A stretch of 64,000 bases of DNA from SZUA-378 sp036652815 (GTDB lineage Bacteria; Bacillota; Clostridia; Lachnospirales; Lachnospiraceae), in the NCBI GenBank assembly GCA_036652815.1, contig JAVVVE010000004.1, positions 59,697 through 123,696 of the forward strand, given 5' to 3'. The notes beneath the pieces are model-generated. The model ran no database searches and was not told the origin of the DNA. It saw only the letters and a list, made by a program, of their open reading frames with translations. A program made the position numbers and the translations under genes. Below are positions 17,337 through 26,529 of the stretch, piece after piece (the first letter of the stretch is position 1; every line of letters begins with the position of its first letter).

Positions 17337-18554
17337 CTATTTAAAGTATTGGTCTCCATAGCCATAGTGTTCTACCACATAGTCGATATCTTTATCGCCA
17401 CGTCCGCTTAGGTTGACTAATATAGAGCCCTGCTTCATCTCCTTGGCCTTACGCATCGCATACGCAACTGCATGTGCACTCTCGATCGCAGGGATGATGC
17501 CTTCCAGTCTGGAGAGCTTAAAGAATGCATCCATGGCTTCTTCATCTGATACGGTCTCATAGGTAACTCTTCCCAAATCATGTAAAAATGCATGCTCCGG
17601 CCCAACGGATGGATAATCCAGTCCACTGGCAATCGAGTACACCGGTGCGGGTTCTCCTTTGGCATCTTTTAGCATAATGCTTTCAAATCCATGCATCACA
17701 CCTTTTTCGCCGTATGCCATAGACGCAGCATGATCTCCCAGATCGGAGCCTCTGCCGAGAGGTTCGATCCCTACGATATCCACAGGTTCGTCTAGGAACG
17801 GAACAAACATACCGATCGAATTACTGCCGCCGCCTACACAGGCACAAACGATATCCGGCATCAACCCCGTCATTTCTTTAAACTGGTCTCTGGCTTCATA
17901 ACCGATGACTGCCTGAAAATCTCGCACCATCAGAGGGAACGGATGTGGCCCCAGTGCCGATCCAATACAATAAATGGAATCTTTATAGTTCTTCGCATAA
18001 GATTCAAATGCAGAGTCAACTGCTTCTTTTAAGGTCTTAAGTCCGTGCGTAACAGGTACGACAGTGGCGCCCAGTATCTTCATACGGGTAACATTGGGCG
18101 CTTGCTTTGCAATATCCACTTCTCCCATATGTATCTCACATTCCAAACCAAAGAATGCAGCAGCGGTTGCCAGTGCCACACCATGTTGTCCTGCACCTGT
18201 TTCTGCGATTAATCTCTTTTTCCCCATGTATTTAGCCAATAAACCTTCTCCCATACAATGGTTCAGTTTATGCGCTCCGGTATGATTCAGATCTTCTCTC
18301 TTTAGGTAAATCTGACAATTGCCGATTTCTCTGGACAGTCGCTCACAATGGTAGACCGGTGTAGGTCTTCCTTGAAACTCTTTGCGGATCCTGCGCAGTT
18401 CATTGATAAATTGAGAGGAATGACAGATGGTCTGATACGCATTGGCTATCTCTTCAAATGCCGGAAGCAGCTCCTCTGACAGATATGCTCCTCCGTACTC
18501 TCCAAATCTTCCGTGTTCATCCGGATAATCTCTTAAATAGGTCTTGTAATCCAT
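17337..18554 (-). CDS. trpB: Tryptophan synthase beta subunit, stand-alone
   Basis: PLP enzyme condensing indole with serine to make tryptophan. The cofactor lysine is K96 in HTGAHKLN, the catalytic glutamate lies in AETGAGQHG, and the phosphate-binding loop is GGGSNS. At 405 residues it is a normal TrpB1-type chain. No trpA or other trp gene is adjacent; neighbours are a SNF2 helicase upstream and an SGNH gene downstream. It could salvage free indole or pair with a distant TrpA. AAAGGGG precedes the ATG, 27 nt after the helicase stop, so co-transcription is possible. Confidence 0.93.
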   Translation of the reverse strand: MDYKTYLRDYPDEHGRFGEYGGAYLSEELLPAFEEIANAYQTICHSSQFINELRRIRKEFQGRPTPVYHCERLSREIGNCQIYLKREDLNHTGAHKLNHCMGEGLLAKYMGKKRLIAETGAGQHGVALATAAAFFGLECEIHMGEVDIAKQAPNVTRMKILGATVVPVTHGLKTLKEAVDSAFESYAKNYKDSIYCIGSALGPHPFPLMVRDFQAVIGYEARDQFKEMTGLMPDIVCACVGGGSNSIGMFVPFLDEPVDIVGIEPLGRGSDLGDHAASMAYGEKGVMHGFESIMLKDAKGEPAPVYSIASGLDYPSVGPEHAFLHDLGRVTYETVSDEEAMDAFFKLSRLEGIIPAIESAHAVAYAMRKAKEMKQGSILVNLSGRGDKDIDYVVEHYGYGDQYFK

Positions 18555-18581
18555 GTTTTTACCCCTTTCTTTTCTTTTATT

Positions 18582-21500
18582 TTAATGGACTTCTAATAAT
18601 TCTATCAATTCTTCTTTGGTGAAATTCGGTGTTTTAAGCGTGTCTCCACCTAATACCTGCTCTGCCAGTTCGTGTTTTGCTTCTTGTAATTTTACGATAT
18701 TCTCTTCTATCGTACCCTTAGCAATTAGCTTATATACTGTTACTACATTAGTTTGTCCGATACGGTGCGCGCGGTCTGTTGCTTGATTCTGTACCGCTAT
18801 ATTCCACCATGGATCATAGTGAATCACAATATCTGCTGAGGTCAGATTAAGACCGGTTCCTCCTGCCTTTAAGGAAATACAGAATACCGAGGTCGCATCC
18901 TTGTTAAAGTCTTCTACCAGCTTTGCTCTTTTTTCCTTTGCCGTAGCTCCTGTCAGTGAATAATATGAGATGCCCTCTTCCCGCATAGCGATCTGCAGAT
19001 GTTCAAGCATGGTCGTGAACTGTGAGAATAATAATATCTTGTGTCCTCCACTGATTGCGTTCCTGATTAAATCAATGCACATATCCGACTTGGCAGAGCC
19101 TGCTTTATAATTCTCAAATAAGAGAGAGGGATCACAGCAAAGCTGCCTTAGCTTCATCAGTTCTGCCAGCACCTGAAATCTGGTACCTGCAAATTCCTGC
19201 TCACTCTGCTTATTGAGCATCATCTTCATACGCTGCACATGTGCATCATATAACTGTAGCTGTTCTCCCTCCATAAGTGCATACATATTCTCTTCCATCT
19301 TATCCGGAAGATCTGTTAAGACATCTTTTTTAAGGCGTCTTAATACAAATGGTCTTATCATCTTTTGCAAGCGATTTAACGCTTCTGTCTGCTGATTTTG
19401 TGTAATCGGAACTTCTAATTCCTGCCGAAATCTCTGATATCCGTATAAGAATCCCGGCATCAGATAATCGAAGATGCTCCATAATTCACTCAGTCTATTC
19501 TCCACCGGAGTACCTGTCAGTGCCATCTTAAAATCGGCTTGAATTAATTTAACGCTCTTAGCAACTAAGGTCGTATGATTCTTGATAAATTGTGCTTCAT
19601 CAATAATCTCACTGTGGAATCTGATCTCTTTATAATTGTCTATATCTCTTTTCAACAGATCGTAGGAGGTAATCAAGATGTCCCGATTAGAGATCTGTTC
19701 TATCATCTGTTTTCGTTCTTCCGCTGTACCGACTACCATAGTAACGGGCAATTTGGGTGCAAATCGCTCTATCTCACTTCGCCAATTATATACCAAAGAA
19801 GCCGGACATACAATCAGACAATTCTTATTATCCGTTGCTTTTCCCTCCAGATATTCTGACAGAAGAAAGCTGATTACCTGTATTGTTTTCCCTAATCCCA
19901 TATCATCTGCAAGGATGCCGCCAAACCCATTGTAATGTAACGTCTTAATCCACAGATACCCTCTTTTCTGGTATTCTCTAAGGGTAGTCTCGAGGGAAGC
20001 CGGTATCTCAAAGTCATTATCCTCCACCGTTTTCATATTACGTACCAAGGATTTAAACTCTTTATTCTTAAATACCGGTAATGACTGTTTGTTTTTTAAT
20101 TCGGCATCCAGATACAAGGCTCTGTATTTTGGCAAGGTCAACATGCCTTTACGTAGCTGGGTATCTGTGAGATTTAATCCATTCTTAAGCTCTGACAGGA
20201 TCGCAATCCCATCCTCCTCCACATTCATAAAATCGCCATTGGATAAACGATAAAAATGTTTCTTGGCATCGTATTTTGATAGAATCGCCACTAACTGATC
20301 CAATGGCATCTCGCCGGCACTCAAGGAGAGTTCCAGCAGGTCTCCCGACAAAGAGACTCCCACGGTTACCTTAGGGGAATCAATGATCTTTTTACGTTTC
20401 AGGGCATCTGAAATATAGACTTCTCCCAGTTCTTGTAGTTGTGGTATCGCTTCTGATAAAAAATAGTAGATTAGATCTTCATCCTCACTCAGTACCATTC
20501 TATGGGTCTGTTCTTCATAGGCATTAAAGAAACCTGCAATACTTCGTCCGACCTGTAGCTCTTTCTTGCTGTCTCTATTCTGTTGTATTTCTACCTGATT
20601 TGTTTCATATACATTATATCTCTCTTCCCCATAAGTCACAAACAGTTCACAGGTAATCATATCTCTCTGTGGTTCATCCAAATAGATCTGAAACTGTGCC
20701 GGTTGAAGCAGATACTGTTCTTCTTTAAAATGTTGCTTGTTACATTCAAAATGTTGTTCCAGCAGTGGCAGCAGTTCTCTGCTAAATAATGCCATGTCTT
20801 CTTTGGCAATAAATACTTTATCATCGTTCTGATGCATCCAGCTTAAAAATTCTTCTACCTCTCGGTTAGTTTCTCTTGGCACCTGATAGAATAACGAGCC
20901 CAGCAGATAGTACGAATAATGGAGCATCTTATATTCTTCCAGCGAAGCCAACCGCAGTTCAAGACCTTCATTCGTTCCTTTCATGTCTAAGATACGAGCA
21001 GGATTTTCCTGTACGATATGGCAGAGTCTCGGTATTTCTTCCGGCACCTCTACCATAATCTCCTGTTTCCCTACTGCTTTTACAAAATCTTCCATACTAT
21101 CATCTTCTAGATCTATCTGTTTGATGGTATTTCTGGAATAATAGTAGGTATAAGGATTTCTTTGTCCGTTCAATCGTTCCACTTCGTTACGCATAAATTC
21201 TATGTATGGTTTGGATTCTTCGGTAAAAGCCTCTATCTGATGATAAAATTCCAGTTTTTGTCCATATCGGACAAAAGATGCATGTTTCATCGCTAGGACA
21301 AATTCATGGATATCTTTTAAGACATACATCTGTTGTATCCCTATCTTAAACTTTACGGACACTCCATCATAGCAAACGTTCATCGTCGGTTCAAGCTTTA
21401 CCAGACCTTGCAGCTCATCCTGCAGCATAGGTAAGGTATCCTGTTTAAAATAATGTACTACCAGATCTTGGAATCCGTTGGTGGTTCTTTTCTTTACGAC

Positions 21501-21854
21501 CGGAAAATGCGTTATTTTCTTATTTTTGTTGCGTCTTAAAGCATATTTATCACGCTTATCAATATAATAAAGCAGGAGTGCCACGCAGTGTTTACACAAT
21601 CCATAGCTATGTTGATATTCATAGCAGTCACAGTTAGATTCCAGGATCTCGCTGTAGTCTTCATCGACTTCTAAGCTGCTGTGATGAGAAACTCCTTTTT
21701 CTTCACTAATGACTCCTTCTATCATAATAATCTGATAACCGTCATCCTCATCAACACTCTGTGTTGCTTGTATCTGCCCCTGCTCATAGAGAGCTGCTCC
21801 CGCAGAATAATCGCTGGCACTACTCTCTTTTCTAACCTCAGTTCTTGTAACCAT
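18582..21854 (-). CDS. SWIM zinc-finger SNF2 family helicase
   Basis: A 1,090-residue Swi2/Snf2 ATPase. The N-terminus carries a SWIM zinc finger (C75, C77, C87 and H89 in CDCYEYQHSYGLCKH). A ~550-residue middle part without clear motifs matches the SNF2-associated region of this bacterial group. The motor has Walker A DDMGLGKT, box II DEAQ in IIDEAQFIKN, LTGTPVENRLSELW, and the C-lobe motifs LLFSQFTTML and TDRAHRIGQ. Such proteins act on DNA-bound complexes, but the bacterial role is poorly known. The ATG at 21854 has GGAAGG six nucleotides upstream and is preferred to one seven codons earlier whose AGAGG abuts the ATG. Confidence 0.9.
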   Translation of the reverse strand: MVTRTEVRKESSASDYSAGAALYEQGQIQATQSVDEDDGYQIIMIEGVISEEKGVSHHSSLEVDEDYSEILESNCDCYEYQHSYGLCKHCVALLLYYIDKRDKYALRRNKNKKITHFPVVKKRTTNGFQDLVVHYFKQDTLPMLQDELQGLVKLEPTMNVCYDGVSVKFKIGIQQMYVLKDIHEFVLAMKHASFVRYGQKLEFYHQIEAFTEESKPYIEFMRNEVERLNGQRNPYTYYYSRNTIKQIDLEDDSMEDFVKAVGKQEIMVEVPEEIPRLCHIVQENPARILDMKGTNEGLELRLASLEEYKMLHYSYYLLGSLFYQVPRETNREVEEFLSWMHQNDDKVFIAKEDMALFSRELLPLLEQHFECNKQHFKEEQYLLQPAQFQIYLDEPQRDMITCELFVTYGEERYNVYETNQVEIQQNRDSKKELQVGRSIAGFFNAYEEQTHRMVLSEDEDLIYYFLSEAIPQLQELGEVYISDALKRKKIIDSPKVTVGVSLSGDLLELSLSAGEMPLDQLVAILSKYDAKKHFYRLSNGDFMNVEEDGIAILSELKNGLNLTDTQLRKGMLTLPKYRALYLDAELKNKQSLPVFKNKEFKSLVRNMKTVEDNDFEIPASLETTLREYQKRGYLWIKTLHYNGFGGILADDMGLGKTIQVISFLLSEYLEGKATDNKNCLIVCPASLVYNWRSEIERFAPKLPVTMVVGTAEERKQMIEQISNRDILITSYDLLKRDIDNYKEIRFHSEIIDEAQFIKNHTTLVAKSVKLIQADFKMALTGTPVENRLSELWSIFDYLMPGFLYGYQRFRQELEVPITQNQQTEALNRLQKMIRPFVLRRLKKDVLTDLPDKMEENMYALMEGEQLQLYDAHVQRMKMMLNKQSEQEFAGTRFQVLAELMKLRQLCCDPSLLFENYKAGSAKSDMCIDLIRNAISGGHKILLFSQFTTMLEHLQIAMREEGISYYSLTGATAKEKRAKLVEDFNKDATSVFCISLKAGGTGLNLTSADIVIHYDPWWNIAVQNQATDRAHRIGQTNVVTVYKLIAKGTIEENIVKLQEAKHELAEQVLGGDTLKTPNFTKEELIELLEVH

Positions 21855-21891
21855 ACGTTCCCTTCCCTGATTCATCCTCTTTTTGACGATT

Positions 21892-22932
21892 TTAATTGTC
21901 TGTCAGTCTTTTATGAATCTCTATTATTAGCAATATGGATAGTGGTCCTAACACGATACCTCCCAAACCATATAGTTTAATACCGAGGTAAATAGTCATC
22001 AAAATGGCGATTGGCCAAATACCCATCCTATCACCGATTAGCTTAGGCTCTAAAAATTCTCTTGTAAGAGAGCATATCACATATAGGACAATACTGCCAA
22101 TACCTTGCCCTATATTTCCTTGTAAAAACAAAATAATACTGAGTGGAATTAAGATGATTCCGGTTCCAATAAAAGGGAGCAGATCTAAAAATCCGGTCAG
22201 CAATCCGATTCCAATCGGGTTACGTACCCCGATCAACCAATAGCCGAGCGTACTAATCACAGCGATACTTAGTAAGATTATACCTTCTGCTTTGACAAAT
22301 ACACCCAGCATGCCCCCTATTTTGTATACGATTTCATAGATCATGCGAAAGCTCTTATGACTCTGCAGACATTGTTTGATTTTATCATAATCTTTTACCA
22401 ACAGCAGAATCGCAATGACAGTAACCACGGCACTCACTGCCACGCCGATGATCTCTTTGGCATAAAGAACAGATGCTCCCATGATGTTCGGAAACACCTG
22501 CTGCTCAATATTTTGTGCAAATATCGTTACTCGCTCCACTACATAATATTCCATCGCATCTGCCTGAATCCCCCATTGTTTCTCCAGGTAATTACAGCAG
22601 TCACGAATCACGCAGCAGGCCTCTTCTTCCATTTGATTAAATGCCGTTATCAAATCTCCCACATGGCAAAATAATTTACCGCAAACCAAAAACACACATC
22701 CCAGGCAGATGCCCGCCAAAAGCAGCAAAAATCCACCGGTTAAAATCCCTTTTCCGATATGAGTCTTCTTATGTATCTTATCGATTCTCGGATAGATCAA
22801 CATCACAACTGCTGCCGCAATCAAAAAAGGCAAGAGAAGTGGAACCAGATAACGCATTGACAAATAAACGCCCAGTATCGTACTCAACATAACAATTGCT
22901 TTTTTATATGCTTCTTTCGACAAATATCCCAT
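21892..22932 (-). CDS. ytvI: AI-2E family transporter-like protein, YtvI type (sporulation membrane protein)
   Basis: A 346-residue membrane protein of the PerM/AI-2E family. About seven hydrophobic segments are seen, including the hallmark LLTGFLDLLPFIGTGIILIPLSI and the C-terminal EPKLIGDRMGIWPIAILMTIYLG. The size and the cysteine-containing amphipathic middle (residues ~95-150) resemble YtvI, annotated as a sporulation integral membrane protein in Bacillota. The ATG at 22932 is preceded by AAGGTGG. That ribosome site and start codon are both covered by an inverted repeat. It lies between a pseudouridine synthase and the SNF2 helicase. The transport substrate is unknown. Confidence 0.8.
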   Translation of the reverse strand: MGYLSKEAYKKAIVMLSTILGVYLSMRYLVPLLLPFLIAAAVVMLIYPRIDKIHKKTHIGKGILTGGFLLLLAGICLGCVFLVCGKLFCHVGDLITAFNQMEEEACCVIRDCCNYLEKQWGIQADAMEYYVVERVTIFAQNIEQQVFPNIMGASVLYAKEIIGVAVSAVVTVIAILLLVKDYDKIKQCLQSHKSFRMIYEIVYKIGGMLGVFVKAEGIILLSIAVISTLGYWLIGVRNPIGIGLLTGFLDLLPFIGTGIILIPLSIILFLQGNIGQGIGSIVLYVICSLTREFLEPKLIGDRMGIWPIAILMTIYLGIKLYGLGGIVLGPLSILLIIEIHKRLTDN

Positions 22933-22974
22933 ACCTTCCACCTTATCTTTCCTGTGGTTAGTATGGGATATTTG
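22921..22974 (-). promoter_or_regulatory. Inverted repeat folding over the ytvI start codon and ribosome site
   Basis: CAAATATCCCATAC (22921-22934) and GTATGGGATATTTG (22961-22974) are perfect 14-bp inverted copies. In the minus-strand mRNA the 3' arm is the first codons of ytvI. An inner CCAC/GTGG pair (54-57 with 38-41 of 229xx) covers the AAGGTGG ribosome site. No T-run follows, so it is not a standard terminator. Confidence 0.65.
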
Positions 22975-23001
22975 TTTCTATAATATAAGCTTGTTTTATA
23001 A

Positions 23002-23712
23002 TCAAAATTTACCAATAAAATCAGAAAACACCGGTGCACTCGGTTCTATCTGATAAGACATCGTGCAATGTGTAATCGGATGCTGTAAGGTAATCGCATA
23101 GGCGCATAATGCCACATCTTGGATCCCATGAAGCATAGATGCCCGGTGACTGTCCTCTGTTCCATATTTATAGTCGCCTAATAGCGGTAGTCCTGCATGT
23201 GCCATCTGCACACGAATCTGATGGTGGCGCCCCGTTTCCAAACAAACACGAACCAGCGTATGGATGTCTGTCTCTTTTCCCTCCACCGCAAGTACCTCAT
23301 AGTGCAGCTCCGCTCGCTTTGCATCTCGGCTATCCGAGGATACTATCGCAGAGGTGTTGGTTTTACCATTTTTGCAAAGGTAATCCACTAAAGTGGCTTT
23401 TTGTTGTAGGGTCTGCCCAAATACCACAGCATAATAGGACTTTTTAATCTTACCATGCAGTAGCTGTATATTTAATTCCTTTGCCGCCTGCTCTGTCTTA
23501 GCCAAAAGCAAAATGCCCTCTACCGGTTGGTCAAGACGATGAATCAGTCCAAGATAAGGTTCGCCGGTTTTATTCCGGCTAACGGATGCCACATGATTCT
23601 TCATCTCACTCACAACATCCGGCTGACTTAACTTCTGTGTCTGCGTTGCAAGTCCTATTGGTTTATGCACCACTAGGAGCTCTTGATCTTCATACAGGAT
23701 CTTTGTGCGCAT
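23002..23712 (-). CDS. RluA/RluD-family pseudouridine synthase
   Basis: Isomerises specific uridines in rRNA or tRNA to pseudouridine. The catalytic motif is HRLDQPVEG near residue 58, with the essential Asp; canonical members read HRLDxxTSG. Further conserved elements are KKSYYAVV, LETGRHHQIRVQMAHAGLPLLGD and YKYG. The 236-residue length without an S4 domain fits the short subgroup common in Clostridia. The target base is unknown. It lies 17 nt after the response regulator gene on the same strand. Confidence 0.9.
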   Translation of the reverse strand: MRTKILYEDQELLVVHKPIGLATQTQKLSQPDVVSEMKNHVASVSRNKTGEPYLGLIHRLDQPVEGILLLAKTEQAAKELNIQLLHGKIKKSYYAVVFGQTLQQKATLVDYLCKNGKTNTSAIVSSDSRDAKRAELHYEVLAVEGKETDIHTLVRVCLETGRHHQIRVQMAHAGLPLLGDYKYGTEDSHRASMLHGIQDVALCAYAITLQHPITHCTMSYQIEPSAPVFSDFIGKF

Positions 23713-23729
23713 CTTGTCTCTCGCTTTCC

Positions 23730-24419
23730 TTATACTTTAAACCGATATCCCACACCCCATATAGTCTCAATATATTGCGGTTTAGAGGTGTCAAATTCTA
23801 TCTTCTCTCGTATCTTCTTGATATGCACGGTTACGGTTGCGATATCTCCGATGGAATCCATATCCCATATTTCACGGAATAATTCATCCTTAGTATAAAC
23901 ATGGTTGGGATTCTCTGCTAAAAAGGTCAGGAGATCAAATTCTTTGGTGGTAAAATTGCGCTCTTCTCCATCAATATAAACTCGTCTGGCAGTCTTATCA
24001 ATCTTAATTCCTCTAATTTCTACGACATCATTCTCTTTGGCATGTGTGCCGACCAATCTGTTATAACGTGCCAAATGTGCTTTTACTCTGGCAACCAGTT
24101 CACTTGGGCTAAAAGGTTTTGTCATATAGTCGTCTGCGCCTAGACCCAGTCCTCTAATCTTATCAATATCGTCTTTCTTTGCAGATACCATCAGGATCGG
24201 AATGTTCTTCTCACTTCTGATTCTCTTGCATACCTCAAATCCATCCATTCCCGGTAACATCAGGTCTAAAATCACTAAGTCAAAGTCACCTTCCAGCGCT
24301 CTTGTAAGACCGGTATCTCCTGCATTCTCAATCTCAACCTCAAATTCACTTAATTCCAGATAATCCTTTTCTAAATCTGCAATAGATTCTTCATCTTCGA
24401 TAATTAATATCTTATTCAT
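23730..24419 (-). CDS. OmpR/PhoB-family response regulator
   Basis: Two-domain DNA-binding regulator of 229 residues. The receiver domain has the acidic pocket IIEDEES, the phosphoacceptor D52 in LVILDLMLPGMDG, the T/S switch in MVSAKKD and the lysine in TKPFSPSELVARV. The C-terminal winged helix has FTTKEFDLLTFLAENPN and VTVHIKKIREKIE, ending YIETIWGVGYRFKV. It overlaps the start of this reading frame with the stop of the upstream histidine kinase by 4 nt, so the two form a coupled pair. Target genes are unknown. Confidence 0.95.
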   Translation of the reverse strand: MNKILIIEDEESIADLEKDYLELSEFEVEIENAGDTGLTRALEGDFDLVILDLMLPGMDGFEVCKRIRSEKNIPILMVSAKKDDIDKIRGLGLGADDYMTKPFSPSELVARVKAHLARYNRLVGTHAKENDVVEIRGIKIDKTARRVYIDGEERNFTTKEFDLLTFLAENPNHVYTKDELFREIWDMDSIGDIATVTVHIKKIREKIEFDTSKPQYIETIWGVGYRFKV

Positions 24420-25894
24420 TCTTTCGCCTCCCTATATTTTCTTATGACAAACCGTAAACAGGTTCCTTCATTCTCTTTGCTGGTTGCCCAGATATATCCT
24501 CCATGATCTTCGATAATCTTCTTGACAATCGATAAACCGATTCCGCTTCCTCCTTTAGATGAATTTCTTGACGCATCTGTGCGGTAAAATCGTTCAAATA
24601 CATTGGGAAGATCCTTCGCCGCAATTCCTTTTCCATTATCTTCTATCTCCACACGGATAGAATCAATCTCATCCAGAATACGAATATCTATCGTACCTTC
24701 TTCTTTATCTATATATTTGACGCTATTGCCTATAATATTATTAATAACTCGCTTTAATTGTTCCGGATCTGCAATGATAATCACATCATCCGGTACAAAA
24801 TTGGAATAATTCAGTTTGATATTCTTTGATTCCAGATCCAGTCCCACTTCATCGATACAATCTCTAAAGTAATCTGCCACATTAATTCTATGGAAATTAT
24901 AGGGAATCCGATTGGAATCAATCCCCGAGTAGATGGTCAATTCATTAATCAATCGATCCATGTCGTTGGCTTTGTTATAGATAGTCTTAATATACTTTTC
25001 TGTTTTCTCCGGAGTATCAGCCACGCCATCCATAAGGCCTTCTACGTAGCCTTTAATCGCCGTAATAGGTGTCTTTAAATCATGCGATATATTACTGATC
25101 AGCTCTCGGCTTTTTTTATCATTCTGCACTTTTTCTTCGGCAGATTCTTTCAGTCTTAGGCGCATATCCTCGTAATTAATGTAATTCTCTCCTAATTCGC
25201 CTTCACAATTTGCCGTTAAAGAATAGTCCAAATCTCCATCTGCAATATGCTGCATCGCAATATTTAATTCTCTGATGGGCTTAAAGACACCCTTATGAAT
25301 CCATCTGGTCAGCATAATACTGGTAAATAATAGAATAAGTACAATCGCTATAAACATATCCAGCAAAAAGGACTTGGAAATGATGCTGCTAATCCTGGTT
25401 ACTAAAAAAATGCTTCCCGGACTGCCATCCATAAATTTAAAATCAATCTGTTTTACCAGCTTCTGCATATCATTATAATAATAACCGATTCCTTCTTCTT
25501 TAGTCTCATACCCATACTCCGGCAGTCTGTCAAAGATCTTACCTGTCGCTACCTGATTACTGGTGTAATACAGATCATCTGCTTTTTTTACTATGATATA
25601 AGAAGACTTTCCTTCTAATTTCTGTGCCAGCTCACGCAGATATTCCTGCTGTTCAAAGACTGTCGAATCGATGTCTGCCTGCTCCTGCAATTGTGTAAAG
25701 AGTTCTTCGGTCGCTTTACCATAGGTCTGTGCAGTATCGGATATCATCTTATAATCCATCTGTTCAATCCCATAATCCGCCTGTTCGCTTCGCATCAAAA
25801 CGGTGCCGATCCCCATAAAAGCGATCGAGGTTAAGATGAGCGGTAATATGATAATGGTTAAAAACGTAATCAATAATCTTGTCTTAAGCTTCAT
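24416..25894 (-). CDS. Membrane sensor histidine kinase
   Basis: Partner of the adjacent response regulator. The 492 residues start with a membrane helix (about 4-28) and a ~145-residue external sensor region. A second helix (177-196) is followed by a HAMP segment. The phosphoacceptor is H271 in NISHDLKTP. The ATP-binding domain has the N-box NNIIGNSVKY, the G1 box DNGKGIAAKDLPNVFERFYR and G2 GGSGIGLSIVKKI. The ATG at 25894 has GGAG five nucleotides upstream; an in-frame ATG nine codons earlier lacks one. A sequence resembling the PerR palindrome lies about 40 nt upstream. Confidence 0.93.
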   Translation of the reverse strand: MKLKTRLLITFLTIIILPLILTSIAFMGIGTVLMRSEQADYGIEQMDYKMISDTAQTYGKATEELFTQLQEQADIDSTVFEQQEYLRELAQKLEGKSSYIIVKKADDLYYTSNQVATGKIFDRLPEYGYETKEEGIGYYYNDMQKLVKQIDFKFMDGSPGSIFLVTRISSIISKSFLLDMFIAIVLILLFTSIMLTRWIHKGVFKPIRELNIAMQHIADGDLDYSLTANCEGELGENYINYEDMRLRLKESAEEKVQNDKKSRELISNISHDLKTPITAIKGYVEGLMDGVADTPEKTEKYIKTIYNKANDMDRLINELTIYSGIDSNRIPYNFHRINVADYFRDCIDEVGLDLESKNIKLNYSNFVPDDVIIIADPEQLKRVINNIIGNSVKYIDKEEGTIDIRILDEIDSIRVEIEDNGKGIAAKDLPNVFERFYRTDASRNSSKGGSGIGLSIVKKIIEDHGGYIWATSKENEGTCLRFVIRKYREAKE

Positions 25895-26036
25895 GTGAAC
25901 TCCATCTATTACTATCACCATCTATAACTATCCTAGTAACAGTATCTTTGCAAATTATCTCTTATAGTATAACACATGTAATCTATAATGAAATAAAGAG
26001 GATAGAATATAATTCTAAAATCTTTATGAAAAAGTA

Positions 26037-26064
26037 TTGACATCTAATTTTTATTTGATATAAT
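26037..26064 (+). promoter_or_regulatory. Sigma-A promoter of perR
   Basis: TTGACA (26037-26042) and TATAAT (26059-26064) with 16 bp between; both hexamers are perfect consensus. The PerR-type palindrome begins 2 bp after the -10. Confidence 0.88.
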
Positions 26065-26065
26065 A

Positions 26066-26088
26066 AAAACAGTAACAGTTACTGTTTT
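26066..26088 (+). promoter_or_regulatory. Perfect palindromic operator at the perR transcription start
   Basis: AAAACAGTAAC and its exact reverse complement flank a single A, giving a core CAGTAAC-A-GTTACTG of the 7-1-7 form used by Fur-family regulators. It covers the expected +1 region, so binding would block transcription. Autoregulation by the PerR encoded just downstream is the simplest reading; the core differs from the Bacillus PerR box TTATAAT-N-ATTATAA. Confidence 0.7.
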
Positions 26089-26104
26089 CAATAGGAGAAT
26101 GATT

Positions 26105-26497
26105 ATGAACCTAAAACACAGCAAACAAAGAGATGCTATCAAAGCTTTTCTTATGACTCGTGTAGATCATCCTACTGCGGATGTTGTCTATATGAATGTA
26201 AGAGAACAATTCCCTAATATCAGCTTGGGTACGGTATATCGTAACTTAACTCTATTAGCAGACATTGGTGAGATAGATCGCATCCGTGTCGGGGATGGTA
26301 TTGACCACTTTGATGCAACGGTTGAACCACATTATCATTTCATCTGTACTAGCTGCGGAAGCGTAATCGACTTAGATATGGATACACTAGTAGAGATGGA
26401 CGAGATTGCAAGCAGCAATTTCGACGGTCAGGTAGAAGGTCATATTACTTATTTCTATGGTTCTTGTCCCGCCTGTACCAAGCAAGTAACCAATTAA
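26105..26497 (+). CDS. perR: Peroxide-responsive Fur-family repressor PerR
   Basis: A 130-residue Fur-family regulator: winged-helix N-terminus with recognition segment ISLGTVYRNLTLL, and a C-terminal dimer and metal domain. The structural zinc site is CTSC plus CPAC. All five residues of the Bacillus PerR regulatory iron site have counterparts: His in VDHPTAD, Asp in HFDATVEP, the two His of PHYH and Asp in SVID. This supports PerR over Fur or Zur. The ATG at 26105 has AGGAG seven nucleotides upstream. It is followed after 32 nt by reverse rubrerythrin, its classic clostridial target. Confidence 0.9.
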   Translation: MNLKHSKQRDAIKAFLMTRVDHPTADVVYMNVREQFPNISLGTVYRNLTLLADIGEIDRIRVGDGIDHFDATVEPHYHFICTSCGSVIDLDMDTLVEMDEIASSNFDGQVEGHITYFYGSCPACTKQVTN

Positions 26498-26529
26498 CCA
26501 TTTAGTTCAACAAGAAAAGGAGATTTATT

